The translations under genes and the position numbers were made by a program. The notes beneath the pieces are model-generated. The model did no database searches. It saw only the letters and a list, made by a program, of their open reading frames with translations, and had not been told where the DNA came from. From Oreohelix idahoensis (Eukaryota; Mollusca; Gastropoda; Stylommatophora; Oreohelicidae): a stretch of 64,000 nucleotides of DNA. The DNA is taken from the NCBI GenBank assembly GCA_024509875.1, contig JAMPIV010005826.1:276204-340203 (forward strand). The letters are read 5' to 3'. This document shows, in pieces, positions 29,903 through 42,380 of this stretch; within the stretch, counting starts at the first letter, position 1; each line of letters begins with the position of its first letter.

Positions 29903-30063
29903 AAATACACACGAGGAGAAGAACTAGAAGCATACTACAAGAACAAAGAAGACTTTGAACAACTAGAACAGTTTGTCCAATATAGGAAGCATGGCGCGTG
30001 GGGCTACTGAAGACCAATATTCCACAGACAGCAGAGGCCAGGAAAAATGTCAAAATACTGTAT

Positions 30064-30204
30064 AAACATATAAGGAGGGGAAACCTGAGGCTTGTAAACA
30101 GTAAATAAATAAACATATAAGGAGGGGAAACCCGAGGCTTGTAAACAGTAAATAAATAAACATATAAGGAGGGGAAACCTGAGGCCTGTAAACAGTAAAT
30201 AAGT
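30064..30204. repeat. 47-bp minisatellite, 3 copies
   Basis: Units start at 30,064, 30,111 and 30,158 with 'aaacatataaggaggggaaa', then 'cctgaggcttgtaaacagta'. Only about 3 base changes among units. The last unit runs into the inverted repeat that follows. Confidence 0.93.
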
Positions 30205-30482
30205 AAACAAACAACACACAAAGGTATGTTATCAGGCACTCAGTGAGAAATAAAGAAGTAGAAGACTAGACAACAGAAAAACTGTAATGCTTTGCTGGCA
30301 GAGTGGATAGCGGCGGTTCGCTCCCGTAGCTAGGCGGTGGGTGCCGTTCGGAAGATCCTGGTTCAATTCCCGGTAGGCCTATCACTTCTGTTGTTTTTTT
30401 GTTGTCTGGTCTTCTACTTCTTTATTTCTCACTGAGTGCCTGATAACACACTTTCGTGTGTTGTTTGTTTACTTATTTACAA
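30190..30482. repeat. head-to-head SINE palindrome (family S4)
   Basis: About 90-bp arms (30,190-30,285 and 30,391-30,482) are near-perfect reverse complements: 'gtaaataagtaaacaaacaa' and 'gcactcagtgagaaataaag' on the left, their complements on the right. Between them lies a tRNA-like head on the plus strand with A box TGGCAGAGTGG and B box GGTTCAATTCC. The right arm resembles the body of the S4-like copy at 58,335. It reads as one S4 SINE with its 3' body duplicated in inverse orientation upstream, or two copies fused head to head. Confidence 0.8.
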
Positions 30483-32834
30483 AATAATGTATCCTTTATA
30501 TCAACACGTCAACGTTGTTTTTCGCCTGCAAGTGTTGATACCTCACGCCCCACTCTCGTATATAAATATGTAAAATGCACTCACATTCCTTTCACGATTG
30601 TTTTCTTAAAGGTAATATGCCCGTATCACAATCTTGCTGTAGTTTCTATCTTTACAGTACTAATAAAGATCACAAGGTCACAAGCAAGTGCGAAATTCAG
30701 AACGCCACTTGCGTCCTAACATTTCTCAACTTAGATGTCCGCCTCTGGGTTGTATAGTATTTATCTGTCATAGAAAACTTTCCGGAAGATTCATTAAAAC
30801 CTTTAGCACGCTGCATTCTTTTTCCGAAACTATGCTCCTGCAGCTGCATTATTTTTCACAACCCCCCATTTTTATAGTGGGTGACTAGTAAATTCTATAG
30901 TTTTTTTGTTTTTTGGTCAATTGCTATCATTTTTGGACTGTATAGAAATGAATGAATGATGAATCTGATGATGTAAATTTTGTTTGTATACATGTTAGAT
31001 GAGATAGGAAGAGAGGAAAGGAAAGATGAAAAAAAGGGGAAAAAAATTTAAAATAATAAAAAAATTTTTTTTTTTTTAATTTTAAAATTAAAAATAATAA
31101 CCAGCAAACGAAGGGTCCATATCCCTTGCATCTCAATGAAAGTCATTTGACCAATAGACCAATACAAATCAAATGACGATCTTTTCGTTACACCCATCAT
31201 CAGTAGCAAAGCAACAAACTCCCTCGCCAGCAGTGACATTCGGCCGCAATCCTAAACCTTTCCGATATTCCTAATCCTAACCCCTAAAATTATACATACT
31301 AGCAATGCAATTCTACTTTCGTTTCCATCTCGGTCATCAAACATATTCTGAGAACCGATATCAGCGCTTATAAAGACAAAAATCTCATCCTTACCTCATG
31401 GCGTCAGAATCCAATAAAATTAGAGCGAAAATGGCCGCGTGTTCGTGCCGATTCATTTCCATTAAAAAAATTCACAGAAAATAAACGCTAATACATCCAT
31501 TACTAAAAAAAAATCGGAAACTAAAGCTAACTCTCTCCCAGATAAGTTTAAAACTGAACATCCGGCTGTGATATCACGTGACACACATCCTAACGCTAGA
31601 AAACGAAGATATCCGCTCGTCGACTCTGGTCAACTGCAGCTGGGAGAGCATAGGTTTTCTTCGTCGACTGTGGTCGACGGCAGCGTACTAAAAACGTACT
31701 GAGTTTTCCCCGCTGAAGATAGTCTAAAACAGTAGGTTTTTTAATATACAACAGGTTTTAATTAAAAGCCTATGTAAGATGTAACACTGTCTGTGCACTT
31801 GTCTGTTTGTTGCTGTTCTTTATATTTCTTTTTCTTTTTGACATTTTATGATAGATAAATTTTTGCGCTTAAAACTTCACGTCATACTCAGTTTAGTAGC
31901 TTCTCGGTAAATATAAATTACAGTGCACTTAAAACACATTATGGGCTCAAACCACAAACATCAATGTAGCTTGATGTATACGCTCATTTTTACAGCCACA
32001 GGTGTTGATTTATCTACCATCACAGCACAACATTTCAAATAACTTTTTATTTTTATAACTAGCAACGCGTTCTTCATCATGACAGAATTCTGCATGTTCT
32101 GAACAACTAAAATCAACACGATAACCAACTAAACTAAATAACAGAGGTACACGTTTAAAACCACAGGAATAAACTACATGTACTTGTCCAGGTGGCACCG
32201 AATAACGTGAAGGTGGTGTTTATTATGTGTCCTTTCTTAAACCAGCTTTTTTAAAAATTCTTTTTCTGTTTCGTTATTTAGAATCTACTCATGTATGTTC
32301 TAGTCACGCTTTGTTAGCTTGCAGATACATCTTCTTCGGTTACATTAGGGCGTTCTGCAAAGGTCATGACTTTTCGAATCGGTTCTTGGTCTACCCCCGC
32401 CTCTGATAAATATATTATTTCACAGAAATAGCTTTTTTATGTGCGCTGTTTATTAGTTGCAGGAATGGTAGCATTAAAATATTAAATAAGAGAGATAGCG
32501 CCCCCCCCCTCCCTTTTTTTCCCTCATGTTTCCCCCTTCAAGTTCGTCCTTCCCCTTCCTGCCCCCACCTAAAATTACTATAACAAAATAATCATAGAAA
32601 TAAGGAAGACAGGAAGTGAGTGAAAACGACAGAATATGGTGGTGAGAACAATAAACACATAAAACGGTTGCATCTTTAAAGTCTGACAAAAAATACTCAC
32701 CATCTCTCTCACCTGCCAACTACAAAGGCAGATCGTAGAATGAACAATCTGACACAGTTAATGTCAATAGTACAGGACGGGAGCATTTAGTTTGGTTTGA
32801 GTAGGAGAAAAAAAAAACAACAACAATTAAATAT
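30483..32834. other. unassigned sequence
   Basis: 2.35 kb without a supported gene. Includes A/T homopolymers at about 31,030-31,095. 'gctcgtcgactctggtcaac' (31,615) and 'ttcgtcgactgtggtcgacg' (31,659) form a short direct repeat containing GTCGAC. Confidence 0.5.
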
Positions 32835-33119
32835 GAGGTTGTGTATCCTGGCAAAGGGGCGACCGACCCCAACCAGGCGCGTCCACGGGTGGCGGATAGT
32901 GGAACGACCTCCAGATATGGTGTGTCAGCTGCGAATTAAGTCAGTTTTGCTGGACGAATAAGCAGTCGCGGACCAAACGGCGATGTCCTCCCAGCAAGAC
33001 GGGGAGGGGTAACAGGTGGCACTGATACCCCCACTGAAATCCCCCATGTGTCCTACGACGGGTGCATCAAGCGAGTCTTCTCTTCTTCTTTGATCCATAA
33101 CCGCCAACCGTCAAAGCAG

Positions 33120-35834
33120 TCAGCGGCCATCACGCCTGGTGGCGTCTTGTAGGGCAGCAACAAATTGATTCCACTTTGCTCGGTCGGCGGCCATCCTTCG
33201 TACAGTGCCCCAACTGTGGTTCATTCTTTGCATCTCAGCTTCCACAGTTCTCCGCCAAGTTGTTTTTGGTCGGCCTCTCTTTCGCTTTCCCTCGGGGGTC
33301 CATAGCATAGCTGTTCTTGCGATGGTATCAGGGTCCCTTCTGAGGACATGGCCAACCCAACTCCAGCGTCTGCCAGCTATGATGGTGTGCATGTCCTCCT
33401 GGTTACTCCGAATAAGTAGTTCTTGGTTGCTGATGGTGTTTGGCCAAAAGATTCGGAGAATTTTCCTTAGGCAGATTGTGTGGAAGGAGGACAGTTTCGA
33501 CATTTCCTTCTCTGTTACTCTCCAACATTCCGCACCATAGAGAAGCACAGAAAGTACGCAGCTCTCATACAGTCTTAATTTGGTGTTTGTGCTGTACTGG
33601 GAAGACTTCCAAATGTTGTTGAGAATAGCAAAGGCTGTTCTCGCTTTATTCATTCTGTTGTTAATGTCCTTGCTTGTTCCGCCGTCAGGTGTTACTATGC
33701 TTCCTAGGTAAGTAAATGTGTCTGTCTGTTCTAACTTCTGGTTCCTTACTGTTATTGGCTCAGGATTGCCCACATTTAGTGTCATGACCTCTGTCTTCTT
33801 CAGATTGATGTTCAGGCCAACCTGCTGGCCATACTTATTCAGTCTATCAGTTTTGTCTTGAATGTGTTGGTGTGAATGCGCGAGCAGTGCAATGTCATCT
33901 GCATATTCCAAATCTTCCAGTGTAGAAAACGTTGTCCATCTAATTCCCCTTGGACTGCCCTCTGTTGTCTGGCGCATCACCCAATCTATGACTGTCAAAA
34001 ATAATGTTGTTGATAAGGGGCATCCCTGTCGTACTCCTGTTTTCACTTCGAAAGTTACATTACTCGATCCAACACTGCACGTAAAGTTAGAATAGAGGCT
34101 TTTTATAATGGAAACAATGCGGCTGGGAATTCCATAAGCCCTCAGAATTTTCCATAGGCTGTCCCTGTGTATGCTGTCGAAAGCCTTTTCAAAATCAACA
34201 AAGTTAATGTACAGCTGTCTCTGCCATTCTGAGCACTGCTCTATAATGTTCCTGAGGGCAAATATATGATCTGCACATCTTCTGTTCTTTCTGAAGCCCG
34301 CTTGTTCTTTCCTCAGTTTATGGTCAACTGCTTTTGAAATTCTCTGGATGATTATCCTGCCTAGTATTTTGCTGGGAACTGAGAGGAGGGTAATTCCTCT
34401 CCAGTTGTTGCAGTCTGCAAGGTCGCCCTTCTTGGGCAATTTGACAATTGTTCCTTTACTCCACTCTGTTGGTGTTGTCTCAGTTTCCCAGACTTGTGCA
34501 AATAGTGGTTCTAATAGTTCTGCTGCTAGTTCAGGGTCTGTCTTGAATAGCTCAGCATTCAGATTGTCGTGACCAGGCGCTTTTCCATTTTTTAGCCCTT
34601 TGATAGCTGTGATAATTTCTTCTTTTCGTGGAATGTCTGTATTTACGTCTAAGTCACTTTCAGCCTCAGGAACATTCAGCTGAGTCTCTGGTGGTTCCTT
34701 ATTCAGTGTTTCTCTGAAGTGCTCTGCCCACCTTGTTTCCTGCCCCTGTGCTGTGGTGATGAGATTTCCTTGCTTGTCTCTTACTAACGTTATGTTGTTT
34801 GCACCTCGTTTTCCACTGATAGCTTTAGTTATTTTATAAACTGTGCTTTGTTCATTTCTCAGTGCTGCCTCTTCTGCCTGTCTTGCAAGGTCATCCAGAA
34901 ATGTCCTTTTGTTAGCACGGGTTTGACGTTTTACTTCCTTGTCCAGCTGACTGTACTGTTCACTATATATTGCCTTTAACCTGGGAGACTTAGCTTCTGT
35001 TTTCTTCCTTTTCATTTCCTTTCTCTTCGCTATGGTGTTTAGCGTTTCTGGTGTTATCCAGTCTTGGCTCTTTCTTTCCTGGAATCCCAAGCATGACTTG
35101 CTGCTTTCTTTATATATTGTTGAGATGGTGTTGAATTTCTGGTCCACATCGTCGGTCTCTGTTCTTTCCTGGCTTTTGGTAATCAGATATCGTCTCTTTA
35201 CGTCGACCACAAACGCTTTTCTGGTGAGGGGGTCCTTAAGTTTCGTGATGTTGTATCTTTTCTGTTTGACTGCAACTGGTCCAGCAGCTCTGAGTTTCAC
35301 CTTCAGTCTTGCTACTACTAGGTGATGATCACTTCCCACATCTGCGCCTCTTCTTACTTTCACGTCTTGTAGTGCATGTCTCCATCTGCCATTGATCATT
35401 ATGTGATCTATCTGGTTTTTGTCTCGTCCGTTTGGTGATTCCCATGTTAACTTGTGCACTTCTTTGTGTTGAAAAAGTGTTCCTCCGATGACCAGGTTGT
35501 TAATACTGCAGAAGCTTATTAATTTGTCCCCATTCTCATTTACTGTTCCACTGCCGCATTTCCCCATTACTCTTTCGTTATAATTATTGTGTGTTCCAAC
35601 TTTCGCATTTAGGTCTCCCATTACTATAATAAGATCGTACCTGGGTACAGTTTCCATTTCCTTTTGTACCTGTTGATAGAACTCGTCCTTAATCTCTTCG
35701 TCGCTGTCATTTGTTGGTGCATAACATTGTATAATTGTGGTGTTGGTGAATCTCCCTCTCAGTCTTGCTCTTATTAGTCTGTTGTTAATGGGTTTCCATT
35801 CCAGTAGAGATCTTTCCATTCCTTTCTTAAGGAT
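33120..35834 (-). pseudogene. LINE A ORF, 3' part: endonuclease C-terminal half, reverse transcriptase
   Basis: Uninterrupted 905 codons on the minus strand. Order: rest of an APE-type endonuclease (IQCYAPTNDSDEE, MGDLNAKVG, NQIDHIMINGRW, GSDHHLVVARL); linker; reverse transcriptase (NWRGITLLSVPSKILGRII, INFVDFEKAFDSIHRD, TGVRQGCPLSTTLFL, active site YADD at 33,894-33,905); then the C-terminal domain (WRVTEKEMSKLSSFHTICLR, RRWSWVGHVLRRDP, RGRPKTTW). All motifs are intact. The ORF is broken only by LTR element B at 35,835; the upstream part is at 44,277. Database hits labelled 'craniofacial development protein 2' would be this LINE. Confidence 0.92.
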
Positions 35835-37731
35835 TGTGGTGAATTAGTTGTTAGTATTGGTTTCAATATTATATTAATGGTATCTGGTGTGAGGTCAGCT
35901 ATGCAAGTCCCTGAGGTTTATTAAATATAAATAAGTTTACAGGGTACCTGTCTGCTTCCACCACGACCTCACCCGATTATACATCTTCCCCTACTGAAGT
36001 GTATTGGTGTGTGTATGTTGTCTAGCAAGTGTCTAGGGTATATGCAATGTGATGAAATGTATGAACAAGACAACAATTACACCTATTACTAATAAACAAT
36101 GATTAAACAAGTCACTGAGTAAAGTTTGGAATGTAACTTATTTTTTTATAATTTATTTTCCTGTATCTAGTTATTCTTCTGACACAGGAATAATCAACTC
36201 AACATGATAATGAAATTATTTACAACCAATTATTTTACAACTGTCATTGAGTCTGTTTTATCCCACAATTACTTATATGTTTCAAGCTGGAAAAATGTCA
36301 AGTATTTCTTGCTCCTAGAAAAGGGTACAAGTTTATTGAACGTTTTTGTTCCTCACTGTCTGATACCCTATCTTATGGGAAAACTGAGAGAGTGGAGTGT
36401 TTGTGATATCAATTTCCCAGACAATTCTTATCTGAGGTCTCTGGAACCAGACTGTTTGAGGTATGTATAAAACGCCAGTCTCCACTGCCAAGACACGATT
36501 CTGCTTCTATAGGTAAATCACTGTGTAGACACTCAGTATTTAGGCCTCACTGCAGAACTTAAGGACAGGTGTTAGGTCACCTGGGCTCACTTTCACTCGT
36601 AGATGAAACTCTGGAACAATACAAATGTGTCCCACTCAGCATCTAATAATCTCTCTCTTTCATTATTCTAACATGGCAATATCATCAGACATCAGTATGG
36701 TAACTAAACAATTAGTTAACGTTCTCAATTTGGTTGGTACCCCCTTCTGGATAAATAACTTTCAAACCCCGTTTGACATTTCCTTGATAAAGGAAACATT
36801 TTACATTAATACTATCAAGTCATGTACAATCACGGTGACTTGCTGATGAAGACGGCCAGTAATCTTCCTGGTCTTATGTCATAACACAACTTTTTCTTTT
36901 CATCATAAATATTTAATTTTCTTTTCTCCCCATATGGCCGAAAGCCTGTCTGGCTTTTCTATACCAGGTTAATACAGTTCCTAACAACGCTGTGAAACAA
37001 CACAGAGTGATGTTGCCTTCCCTCCAGATAAATGTTTCCCCTTTAAGGTTCATACAACTTCAATAATGCATACATAATAATGATAAAAATGACAATATAA
37101 ATGTTAATATAAAGGTTTCAATATTTACCGCAATCAAAGAAATCTACACACTAAACAGTTGAATATTGCGGTATATGGCATAATCCAAATCGCTGCTTGT
37201 GCAGAATTAGCAACCAAGACAGTACTCTTGCCTTGTCTATAACAACTTCTTTAGTGTATAAATTTTAGTTAACAAGTGGCCCCGAATACCAACTACTAAT
37301 TGGTTTTATACAACCGTTTGTCTATTATACTACAGCCAATCAGAGACTGTTTAATGAATAGCGTTCCTTTTCAAATAAAACTGACCTCAAATATTCAAAT
37401 TAAGGACTCCTTCCCCTCTCCTATTTAATTCAGTACGGCATTTTCAAAAACAAATAGGACGTTAACCTTAATTTTCCTTTTATTTTAAACTACCTTATCG
37501 GACGTTAACCTTACGGCGCCACGTCACATTGCGTGTGTGTATATATATATATCGTCTGCTAAAACCAGCGTGTGAATATATGTCCAGAACGCGGGTCGAG
37601 AAAAAGGGGGTCTTTCGAACGCCCGTCATGGTATTAATGTTAAACCGCGGCAAATCGTTTAGGCCCTTACTTCGGTATGCAAATTGAACGTGCTGTGGAA
37701 TTAAGCGTTAGTTCTCACAGATTTCACTACA
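35835..37731 (-). repeat. 3' LTR of element B
   Basis: In minus orientation it runs TGTAGTGAAATC ... TTCACCACA. About five differences from the other LTR over 1.9 kb by my reading. Only short chance ORFs. Confidence 0.93.
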
Positions 37732-37752
37732 CACCTCCTTTCCTAAAACATG
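37732..37752 (-). promoter_or_regulatory. polypurine tract of element B
   Basis: On the minus strand, AGGAAAGGAGGTG sits directly before the 3' LTR. Confidence 0.75.
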
Positions 37753-37800
37753 CATTCACTGCAAGTTATTATCTGTGAGACAATTAGCGTAAACAAAGTA

Positions 37801-40800
37801 CTATTCCCTAGGTTTTTCCTGATTTGCCTCACAAGGATGTCTACTCAGGAAATCCGCTCCCACGTTTTCCGAACCGGGTATATATTCGATGGAAAATGTA
37901 TAAGGTTGGATCAATAAAGACCACCTTAATAAACGTGCATTTTCATGCTTGGCCTGAGATAAGAACACTAAAGGCTGGTGATCTGTTTGCACCACAAATG
38001 ACCTACCATAAAGATAAATTTGGAACTTTTTTATGGCCCAGATCAATGCTAAACACTCTTTTTCACTTGTTGAGTAATTTTTTTCCGCTTTGTTTAACTT
38101 GCGGCTAGCGTAAGCAACTGGGTTCAGTTCTCCATCCTGTGAGGTGGACCTCTGTAACAAAGTGGCCCCTAATCCTATGTTACTCGCATCCGTTCTCACC
38201 ACAAATTCCTGACTTAGATCAGGCAATTTCAATATCGGCTTGCTAGTGAGTTTATCTTTTAACTCTTGGTATGCCAATTCACACTGCGCTGACCAAATGA
38301 TTTTTTCAGGTTGACCTTTTCTAGTTAAGTCTGTCAGCGGTGCACAAATAGAGTTAAAGTTCTTTATGTATTTTTGATAAAATCCACATAAAGATACAAA
38401 AGACCTCACATCTTTTTTGGTTTGTGGCCTCGGTGCTTTTTGTAATTTCTCCAGGTTCTTGGGGTCAGGGGTCATGTTTCCCTGATACACTGTATGTCCC
38501 AAGAATTCGAGTTCTTTACACCCCACACTACATTTGGTTGGTCTAGCCGTCAAATTTGCTTCCCTGAGCCTATCAAATAGCATATTCAGAGAGTTTATGT
38601 GTTCTTCGAATGTCTCAGTAGCAATAAGAATGTCGTCCATGAAATTGGTTATACATGGGTTATTCAGGGGATCCAATAACTTGCGCATCATTCTGGAAAA
38701 CACACTCGGGGCGTTTTTCAAGCCAAATGGTAACATGTTGAATTCATAATGGCCTTCCGAGGTGCTAAATGCCAGATAAGGTCGAACCTCAGGCTTCACT
38801 GGAATTTGGTAATAGCCTTTGCTCAGATCCACCTTAGAAAAATATTTTGCCTTATTCAGCCTGGCAAACAGCTGATTGGTATCCGGCAATGGATCCACCT
38901 GATTTTCTGTGACAGCATTCAGTTTTCTGAAATCTATACACAGACGGTGTTCTCCAGAAGGTTTCCTTAGTAAAACCACACTGGAACTGTAAGGAGATTC
39001 ACTGTGAGAAATGATTCCTTCCTTCAACAGATACTCAATTTCCTCCTTCAAAGCTTTCTCCTTAGCGAAAGGAATGGAATAGGCCCTCATACAGATGGGT
39101 GTTGGGTCTATTACTTTCATGTCATACTCTAATAGATTGGTATGCCCCGGCTTATCTGTTAGCACGTCTGTATGTTCAACCAGAACCTTTTGAACCTGCA
39201 CCCTCTGGGCTTTAGTCAGGTGCTTACTGATCTTCACCTGTGCCTGTGTTTCCTCTGTTTTTAAGGGATACTCGTGAGAGGCGAGTGGTTCCTTTTTCAT
39301 TCCTGTGGCTATCGACAAGGTCATGAGATGTGTCTCATCCTGGATCTCTCTTTCCAGGTATTGCTTTAGGAGATTCACGTGATAAATTTTCTCCTTACCT
39401 TTTTTGTCGATTTTATAATTAGTTCTAGATATCCTTTCTAGAACAGTGTATGGCCCTTGCCATCCAATTTGTAACTTGTTACTGCTGCCGGGTAGAAGAA
39501 GGAGCACCTTCTCTCCCACATTAAGCTCTCTATCCTTAGCTTTCTTGTTAAAGTAAGCAGCATGTTTCTTCCTGGCTTGTCTGAGATTGTCATTTGCCAG
39601 TTTCCATCCAGTTTTAAGACGAGTGGTCAGTTCGTTCACATAGTTATAAGATGAGGTAACAGTTTCTTCTGCCTTCTCATCAGTCCATGTCCTTAACAAG
39701 GCTTCTAATGGACCTTTTATTGGCCTCCCAAATAACAGGGTTGCGGGTGCCATCCCGGTTGAATTATGTGGAACTTCCCGATACGCAAACAACGCAGCGG
39801 GCAAAAATTGGTCCCATGTATCAGGTTTCTCATGTGCCAGCTTTCTCAGGATAGAAATGAGAGTCCCATTGAACCTCTCCACCTGGCCGTTCCCTTGGGG
39901 ATGGTACGGGCTACAATGAAAGTGCTTGGCCTGGAAGAGCCTGAAAACTTCTTCCGTTAGTTTCCCCTTGAACTGAGAGCCGTTATCAGTCAAGATTTGG
40001 TGCGGGAAACCTAACCTTGTGAATATGGTGAGTAATGCCTCTGCCACATGCTTTGAATCTATAGATGACAGGGCTACAGCCTCTCCCCACATCGAACAAG
40101 TGTCCACCAGAGTGAGAATATAACTGTTCCTCCTCTTGGTTCGAGTGAGAGGTCCCACAATATCCACTGCAACCCTCTCAAAAGGGGTTCCCACTATGGG
40201 CATCTCCCCTAGAGTTGCAGGAGCAGTCCAATGCTTTGGAGCTACCCTTTGACACTCTGGACAGGATTTCACATATCTTTTTATATCTTCAGTTATCCCT
40301 GGCCAGAAGTAATGACAAGCTATACGCTGTCCTGTTGCACTGATCCCCATATGACCACTGAAAGGAATCGCGTGCCCTAGTTCCAACACTTTATTCCTAT
40401 ATGAAGTAGGAAGAACTAGCTGGCCATGACCATTGGATCCAGTTCCGGCCTTCCTATACAACAGTTTATTCTTCATATAGTAGTCTCCTTTCGTAGGAGG
40501 TGTATGGCACTTAGGTAATTTCTTAAAGCACGGGTTGAGTGACCTATCTTCCGCCTGTGCCTTCCTCATCTCCTCTGGATGAGTATTTATGGGTTCATCC
40601 TCCTCCTTTCGTGACTGTGACCTGGTCTGCACTGTTGCCATGATCACAGGTTTCCTGGGATTCCCCAAGAATACATAACGACACCCCAATATCAGAGGAT
40701 AGATGGGTTCGTTTATCACGGCTGCCTTGATTACTCCTTCCACATAGCGAGTTTTTACACAGATTCTAGCAATGGGAAGTGTCATGGTTGCTACGTCCTT

Positions 40801-42185
40801 GGTTGCGGCTTGGATCTCCACTGTTTCTGTGGTGTATTGATCTGCTCGCACCAGGTGAGAGCTCACGACTGAGTCATAATCTAAACCTGTATCGTAAAGG
40901 CACCTAATGGTGACACCATTACATACAACATCCTCACAAACTGGGGGGTGGTAAGGTTCCTGCTGTCCACTAGGTTTAACCTTTTGTCCCTTTCTCCCCG
41001 TTTTCATTGCAGCAAAGTTAGGAGGTTTTCGAGTACACATTGTGGTGTCATGATTATTTTTCTTGCACCACTTACACCATTTATTTCCCTGAGGAAAATG
41101 TTTCTTATCATTCAATTGCGAGTTTCTATCTCGTTGGTCAAACTTGGCTTTATCATAATAGGCTTTACCCTTGTTAAATTTATCTCTGTGCTCAAATTTA
41201 GGTTGATTTTGGTTTTGTGGAGCTTTATTATGGTCTATAGGCTTCTTCTTTAAACTTGCTATCTCAGACTGGGCTGCCTGATATCTCTCAGCCACATTTA
41301 AGATCTCCCCCAGCCTCTCAGCACCCTGTTCCGTGAGAAATTTTCTCAGGTCTGGAGCCATGGACTCTCTTAACTGCTCAGTCATAATTATTTCCTTTAA
41401 ATCTTGGGTTTTCCCCAGAGCAGTCCATTTCTCCAGGTATGTCTCCAGGCGTGCAGAGAACTGGTGGTAAGTCTCTCCAGTCAACAGTTTGGCATCCCTA
41501 AATTTCTTTCTGTAAAATTCACTGTTTTTCTCATATCTAACTAGAAGAGCTTGCTTAAGAATGTCGTAGTCATCTTGATCATCCTTGCTCAGTTTGGCGA
41601 AGACCTCATAAGAGGTTCCCCTAAGCCCCTGAGATACCTTCATACTCCATCTCTCTTTCTCTAGTCCATACATAGTAGCTAACCTTTCAAATCTAGATAA
41701 AAATGACTCAATATCATCATCTTTTTCTACAAATGGGTCCAACTGGAACCCCATGGCTGAGGTTGAGGCAACCTGGCCTGCAGCAGAGTCGGAGGTGGAT
41801 GAGCTACTTCCATTATCAGGAGCATGGCCTTGTAACTCCAACTCCCTTAGTCGTAGTTCATGTTCCCTTTGGAGTCTTTTATCTTCTCTCTCAGCCTCAA
41901 GTCTCCTTTCTTCTAACTGCAGCCTCTTGATCTCAGCCTCCCTATCAGCCTCTAATTTCTTACTAACTGCAGCCTCTTGATCTCAGCCTCCCTATCAGCC
42001 TCTAATTTCTTAAGCTCCCTAGCATCCTCTAACATAATTCTCTTCTCCTCAGCTAATCTCTTATCTTCCCTTTCCATATACTTATCGCACTCTGATGTCA
42101 CATACTGAATCAGAGCTTGCCCATCTAAATTCATTTCCTTTGCAGTCTGCACAGCAGCAGATCTGTATTTAGCCATATCCGCCAT
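37801..42185 (-). pseudogene. Gag-Pol polyprotein of element B, single frameshifting lesion
   Basis: Translation starts at 42,185 (MADMAKYRSAAVQTAKE). After 77 codons a 50-bp tandem duplication (41,912-42,011) throws the frame out, and the rest is one 1,346-codon frame from 41,841. In that frame: SCAN-like capsid region about 35-190; CCHC knuckle C256, C259, H264, C269; aspartic protease D317-T-G; integrase H2C2 (H490, H497, C527, C530) and D560, D619, E655 (DD35E); GPY/F module 796-798; reverse transcriptase about 915-1,120 with FMDD 1,067-1,070; RNase H with D1218, E1262 and D1287; ends about 1,346. The order protease-integrase-RT-RNase H is the Gmr1 arrangement and differs from ordinary Ty3 elements. 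All catalytic residues are present, so only the gag duplication disables this copy. Confidence 0.92.
41912..42011. repeat. 50-bp tandem duplication in element B gag
   Basis: 'ctaactgcagcctcttgatc' starts at both 41,913 and 41,963. Fifty bases is not a multiple of three, hence the frame break in the coiled-coil region. Confidence 0.95.
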
Positions 42186-42344
42186 TTTATAGTTAACAAT
42201 ATGAAATACTATCCACTACCTTAACTAATTAATCAACTCTAAACACAAGACAAAGGGCAATGATATCTCAAACCACTCTCAGATTATTTTTACTATTATA
42301 TTTTACAAATACTGGGACTAGTGACTCACTTAATGTAGGGTACT

Positions 42345-42380
42345 AAGAACCTTTTAATCCCGGAAGAGCGTCCCAATTAA
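42345..42380 (-). promoter_or_regulatory. primer-binding site region of element B
   Basis: Minus strand inside the 5' LTR: TTGGGACGCTCTTCCGGGAT. It resembles the tRNA-Pro site of element A (both end in TCCGGGAT) but does not match it, so the primer may be a different tRNA or the site may have mutated. Confidence 0.55.

Noticed and set aside
30064..30204. CRISPR-like array
   Set aside because: Units are contiguous with no unique spacers; eukaryotic context. The same applies to the arrays at 12.98, 53.25 and 63.72 kb.
29877..30239. 120-codon hydrophobic frame, minus strand
   Set aside because: Repeats follow the 47-bp minisatellite units; looks membrane-like only because of composition.
30300..30380. 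Free-standing tRNA gene
   Set aside because: A and B boxes are present, but it lies at the centre of a SINE palindrome and does not give a clean acceptor stem.
37732..37800. env gene in LTR element B (or in A at 19,963-20,018)
   Set aside because: Only tens of bases lie between the end of RNase H and the polypurine tract; no room for an envelope gene.
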